Shown: in pieces, positions 62,665 through 64,000 of the stretch | Position numbering within the stretch: the first letter of the stretch is position 1 | Layout of the letters: each line of letters starts with the position of its first letter | Source of the DNA: Micromonospora cathayae | GTDB taxonomy: Bacteria; Actinomycetota; Actinomycetes; Mycobacteriales; Micromonosporaceae | Direction of reading: 5' to 3' | Length of the DNA stretch: 64,000 nucleotides | Assembly (NCBI RefSeq): GCF_028993575.1 | Contig: NZ_CP118615.1 | Location: 3,038,001-3,102,000 of the forward strand | Notes under the pieces: model-generated | Told to the model about the DNA's origin: nothing | Seen by the model: the letters and a program-made list of their open reading frames with translations, nothing else | Database searches by the model: none | Made by a program: the position numbers and the translations under genes

Positions 62665-64000
62665 ATGAGGACAGCGCCGTTCCCGCTCGACGAGTTGCGT
62701 ACGGCCGTCGCGGCCGGTGAGATCGACACCGTGGTCCTGGCGTTGACCGACATGCAGGGGCGGCTCCAGGGCAAACGGTTCCACGCCCCGTACTTCCTCG
62801 ACCAGGTCGCCGAGCACGGCAGCGAGGGCTGCGACTACCTGCTCGCGGTGGACGTCGAGATGAACACCGTCGACGGGTACGCCATGTCGAGCTGGGAACG
62901 CGGCTACGGCGACATCGCGATGGTGCCCGACCTGGCGACCCTGCGCCGTACCCCGTGGCAGCCGGGCAGCGCGCTGCTCCTGGCCGACCTGGCCTGGCCG
63001 GACGGGTCGGGCCCGGTGGTCGCCTCGCCCCGGCAGATCCTGCGCCACCAGCTCGACCGGCTGGCCGGGCACGGACTGACCGGGTACGCCGGCACCGAGC
63101 TGGAGTTCGTCCTCTACCGCGACTCGTACGAGGACGCCTGGCGGCGCGGCTACCGCGACCTGACCCCGGCCAACCAGTACAACGTCGACTACTCGCTGCT
63201 GGGCACCGCCCGGGTGGAGCCGCTGCTGCGGCGGATCCGGACCGAGATGGCCGGGGCGGGCCTGGTGCCGGAGAGCGCCAAGGGCGAGTGCAACCTGGGC
63301 CAGCACGAGATCGCGTTCCGCTACGACGAGGCGCTGGCCTGCGCCGACCATCACGTGATCTACAAGAACGGGGCGAAGGAGATCGCCGCCCAGGAGGGCA
63401 TGTCGATCACCTTCATGGCCAAGCCGAACGCCCGGGAGGGCAACTCCTGTCACATCCACTTCTCGCTGCGCGACACCGACGGCCGGTCGGCGCTGCTCGG
63501 TGACGGCCCGGGTCACCTGAGCGGGCTGGGGCAGCGGGTGCTGGCCGGCATGCTCGCCACCATGCGCGAGTTCAGCCTGCTGTTCGCGCCGAACGTCAAC
63601 TCGTACAAGCGGTACCAGCCGGGCTCGTTCGCGCCGACCGCGTTGCGCTGGGGCACCGACAACCGCACCTGCGCGCTGCGGCTGGCCGGGCACGGCCAGG
63701 GGATGCGGGTGGAGAACCGGGTGCCCGGCGGGGACGTCAACCCGTACCTGGCGATCGCCGGCCTGGTCGCCGGGGCGCTGCACGGCATCGAGAACGACCT
63801 GCCGCTGGAGCCGGAGTGCACCGGCAACGCGTACGACGATCCGGACGCCGGACGCGTACCCGGGACGCTGCGCGACGCCCTGACGCTGTGGGAGGCTTCC
63901 CCGGTGGCCCGGGCGGCGTTCGGCGACGAGGTGGTCGCGCACTACGCCAACCAGGCCCGGGTGGAACTGGCCGCGTTCGACGCCGCGGTCACCGACTGGG
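62665..64000 (+). CDS. Glutamine synthetase family enzyme (GlnA-like, type with amine ligase homologs), 3' end cut
   Basis: The first 445 codons of a glutamine-synthetase-family protein; the stop lies beyond the window. Family motifs are VLALTDMQGRLQGKRF, GYAGTELEFVLYRD, VPESAKGECNLGQHEIAFRY, NSCHIHFSL, FAPNVNSYKRY and APTALRWGTDNRT. The early motif RLQGKR and the short N-terminus are typical of actinobacterial GlnA homologs that act as gamma-glutamyl-amine ligases (GlnA3/GlnA4, PuuA-like) rather than the main GlnA. GGAGG lies 8 bases before ATG 62665. The ammonia-site and metal residues appear intact in the part seen. Confidence 0.9.
   Translation, partial: MRTAPFPLDELRTAVAAGEIDTVVLALTDMQGRLQGKRFHAPYFLDQVAEHGSEGCDYLLAVDVEMNTVDGYAMSSWERGYGDIAMVPDLATLRRTPWQPGSALLLADLAWPDGSGPVVASPRQILRHQLDRLAGHGLTGYAGTELEFVLYRDSYEDAWRRGYRDLTPANQYNVDYSLLGTARVEPLLRRIRTEMAGAGLVPESAKGECNLGQHEIAFRYDEALACADHHVIYKNGAKEIAAQEGMSITFMAKPNAREGNSCHIHFSLRDTDGRSALLGDGPGHLSGLGQRVLAGMLATMREFSLLFAPNVNSYKRYQPGSFAPTALRWGTDNRTCALRLAGHGQGMRVENRVPGGDVNPYLAIAGLVAGALHGIENDLPLEPECTGNAYDDPDAGRVPGTLRDALTLWEASPVARAAFGDEVVAHYANQARVELAAFDAAVTDW

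Overview
The window is very GC-rich (over 70%), uses many GTG starts, and carries actinobacterial signature families (DivIVA-like proteins, DUF397, DUF2631, SAV_2336, PF04672 methyltransferase). The gene content and order around rpsB-tsf-pyrH-frr-cdsA-rlmN and dxr-rseP-ispG fit a chromosome of the Micromonosporaceae, most likely Micromonospora or a close relative. The genus is inferred from gene content and order, not from a database comparison. No rRNA, tRNA, IS element, prophage or CRISPR array was seen.

Layout. 1-10 kb: a partial methyltransferase, a secreted M23 peptidase antisense to a class V aminotransferase, an acetyltransferase, xerC, a small conserved protein, and a yraN-comM-dprA cluster, followed by a repeat-rich membrane protein. 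10-18 kb: the core block rpsB-tsf-pyrH-frr-cdsA-rlmN and a DivIVA-like protein with 20 hexapeptide repeats. 18-30 kb: DUF2631, a frameshifted tetratricopeptide-like gene, an MBL-Rieske fusion, a carotenoid-desaturase-like oxidoreductase, a divergent TetR/MMPL pair with a clear candidate operator, a PhoX phosphatase, a YihY membrane protein and two tandem acetyltransferases. 29.6-36.1 kb: one tightly packed minus-strand operon (LacI regulator, three-part ABC importer, MBL hydrolase, amidotransferase-like protein, ribokinase) behind a double palindromic operator. 36-38 kb: accessory, partly decayed DNA with two copies of a small Cys-motif protein, an XRE remnant and DUF397. 39.4-46.3 kb: a four-gene trypsin/VMAP, MoxR ATPase and vWA (SAV_2336-type) system whose last protein ends in a DnaG-type zinc ribbon plus a NusA-like S1-KH-KH module. 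46.3-50 kb: dxr-rseP-ispG (MEP isoprenoid pathway and site-2 protease). 50-64 kb: an acetyltransferase, a fused double ABC exporter, an OYE-like oxidoreductase, a DAACS symporter behind a cysteine-type leader peptide, a thiolase, a SAM methyltransferase, a PAS-GGDEF-EAL protein, DUF456 and a glutamine-synthetase-family enzyme cut by the window edge.

The most interesting locus is 39422-46283. The gene set matches the vWA-MoxR-VMAP conflict (immunity/programmed response) systems predicted by comparative genomics. A protease effector would be controlled by the MoxR ATPase and the vWA protein. The NusA-type RNA-binding tail suggests an RNA or transcription-linked trigger, which is an inference. 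Second in interest are the sulfur-type leader peptide ahead of the DAACS transporter and the LacI-controlled operon of unknown substrate.
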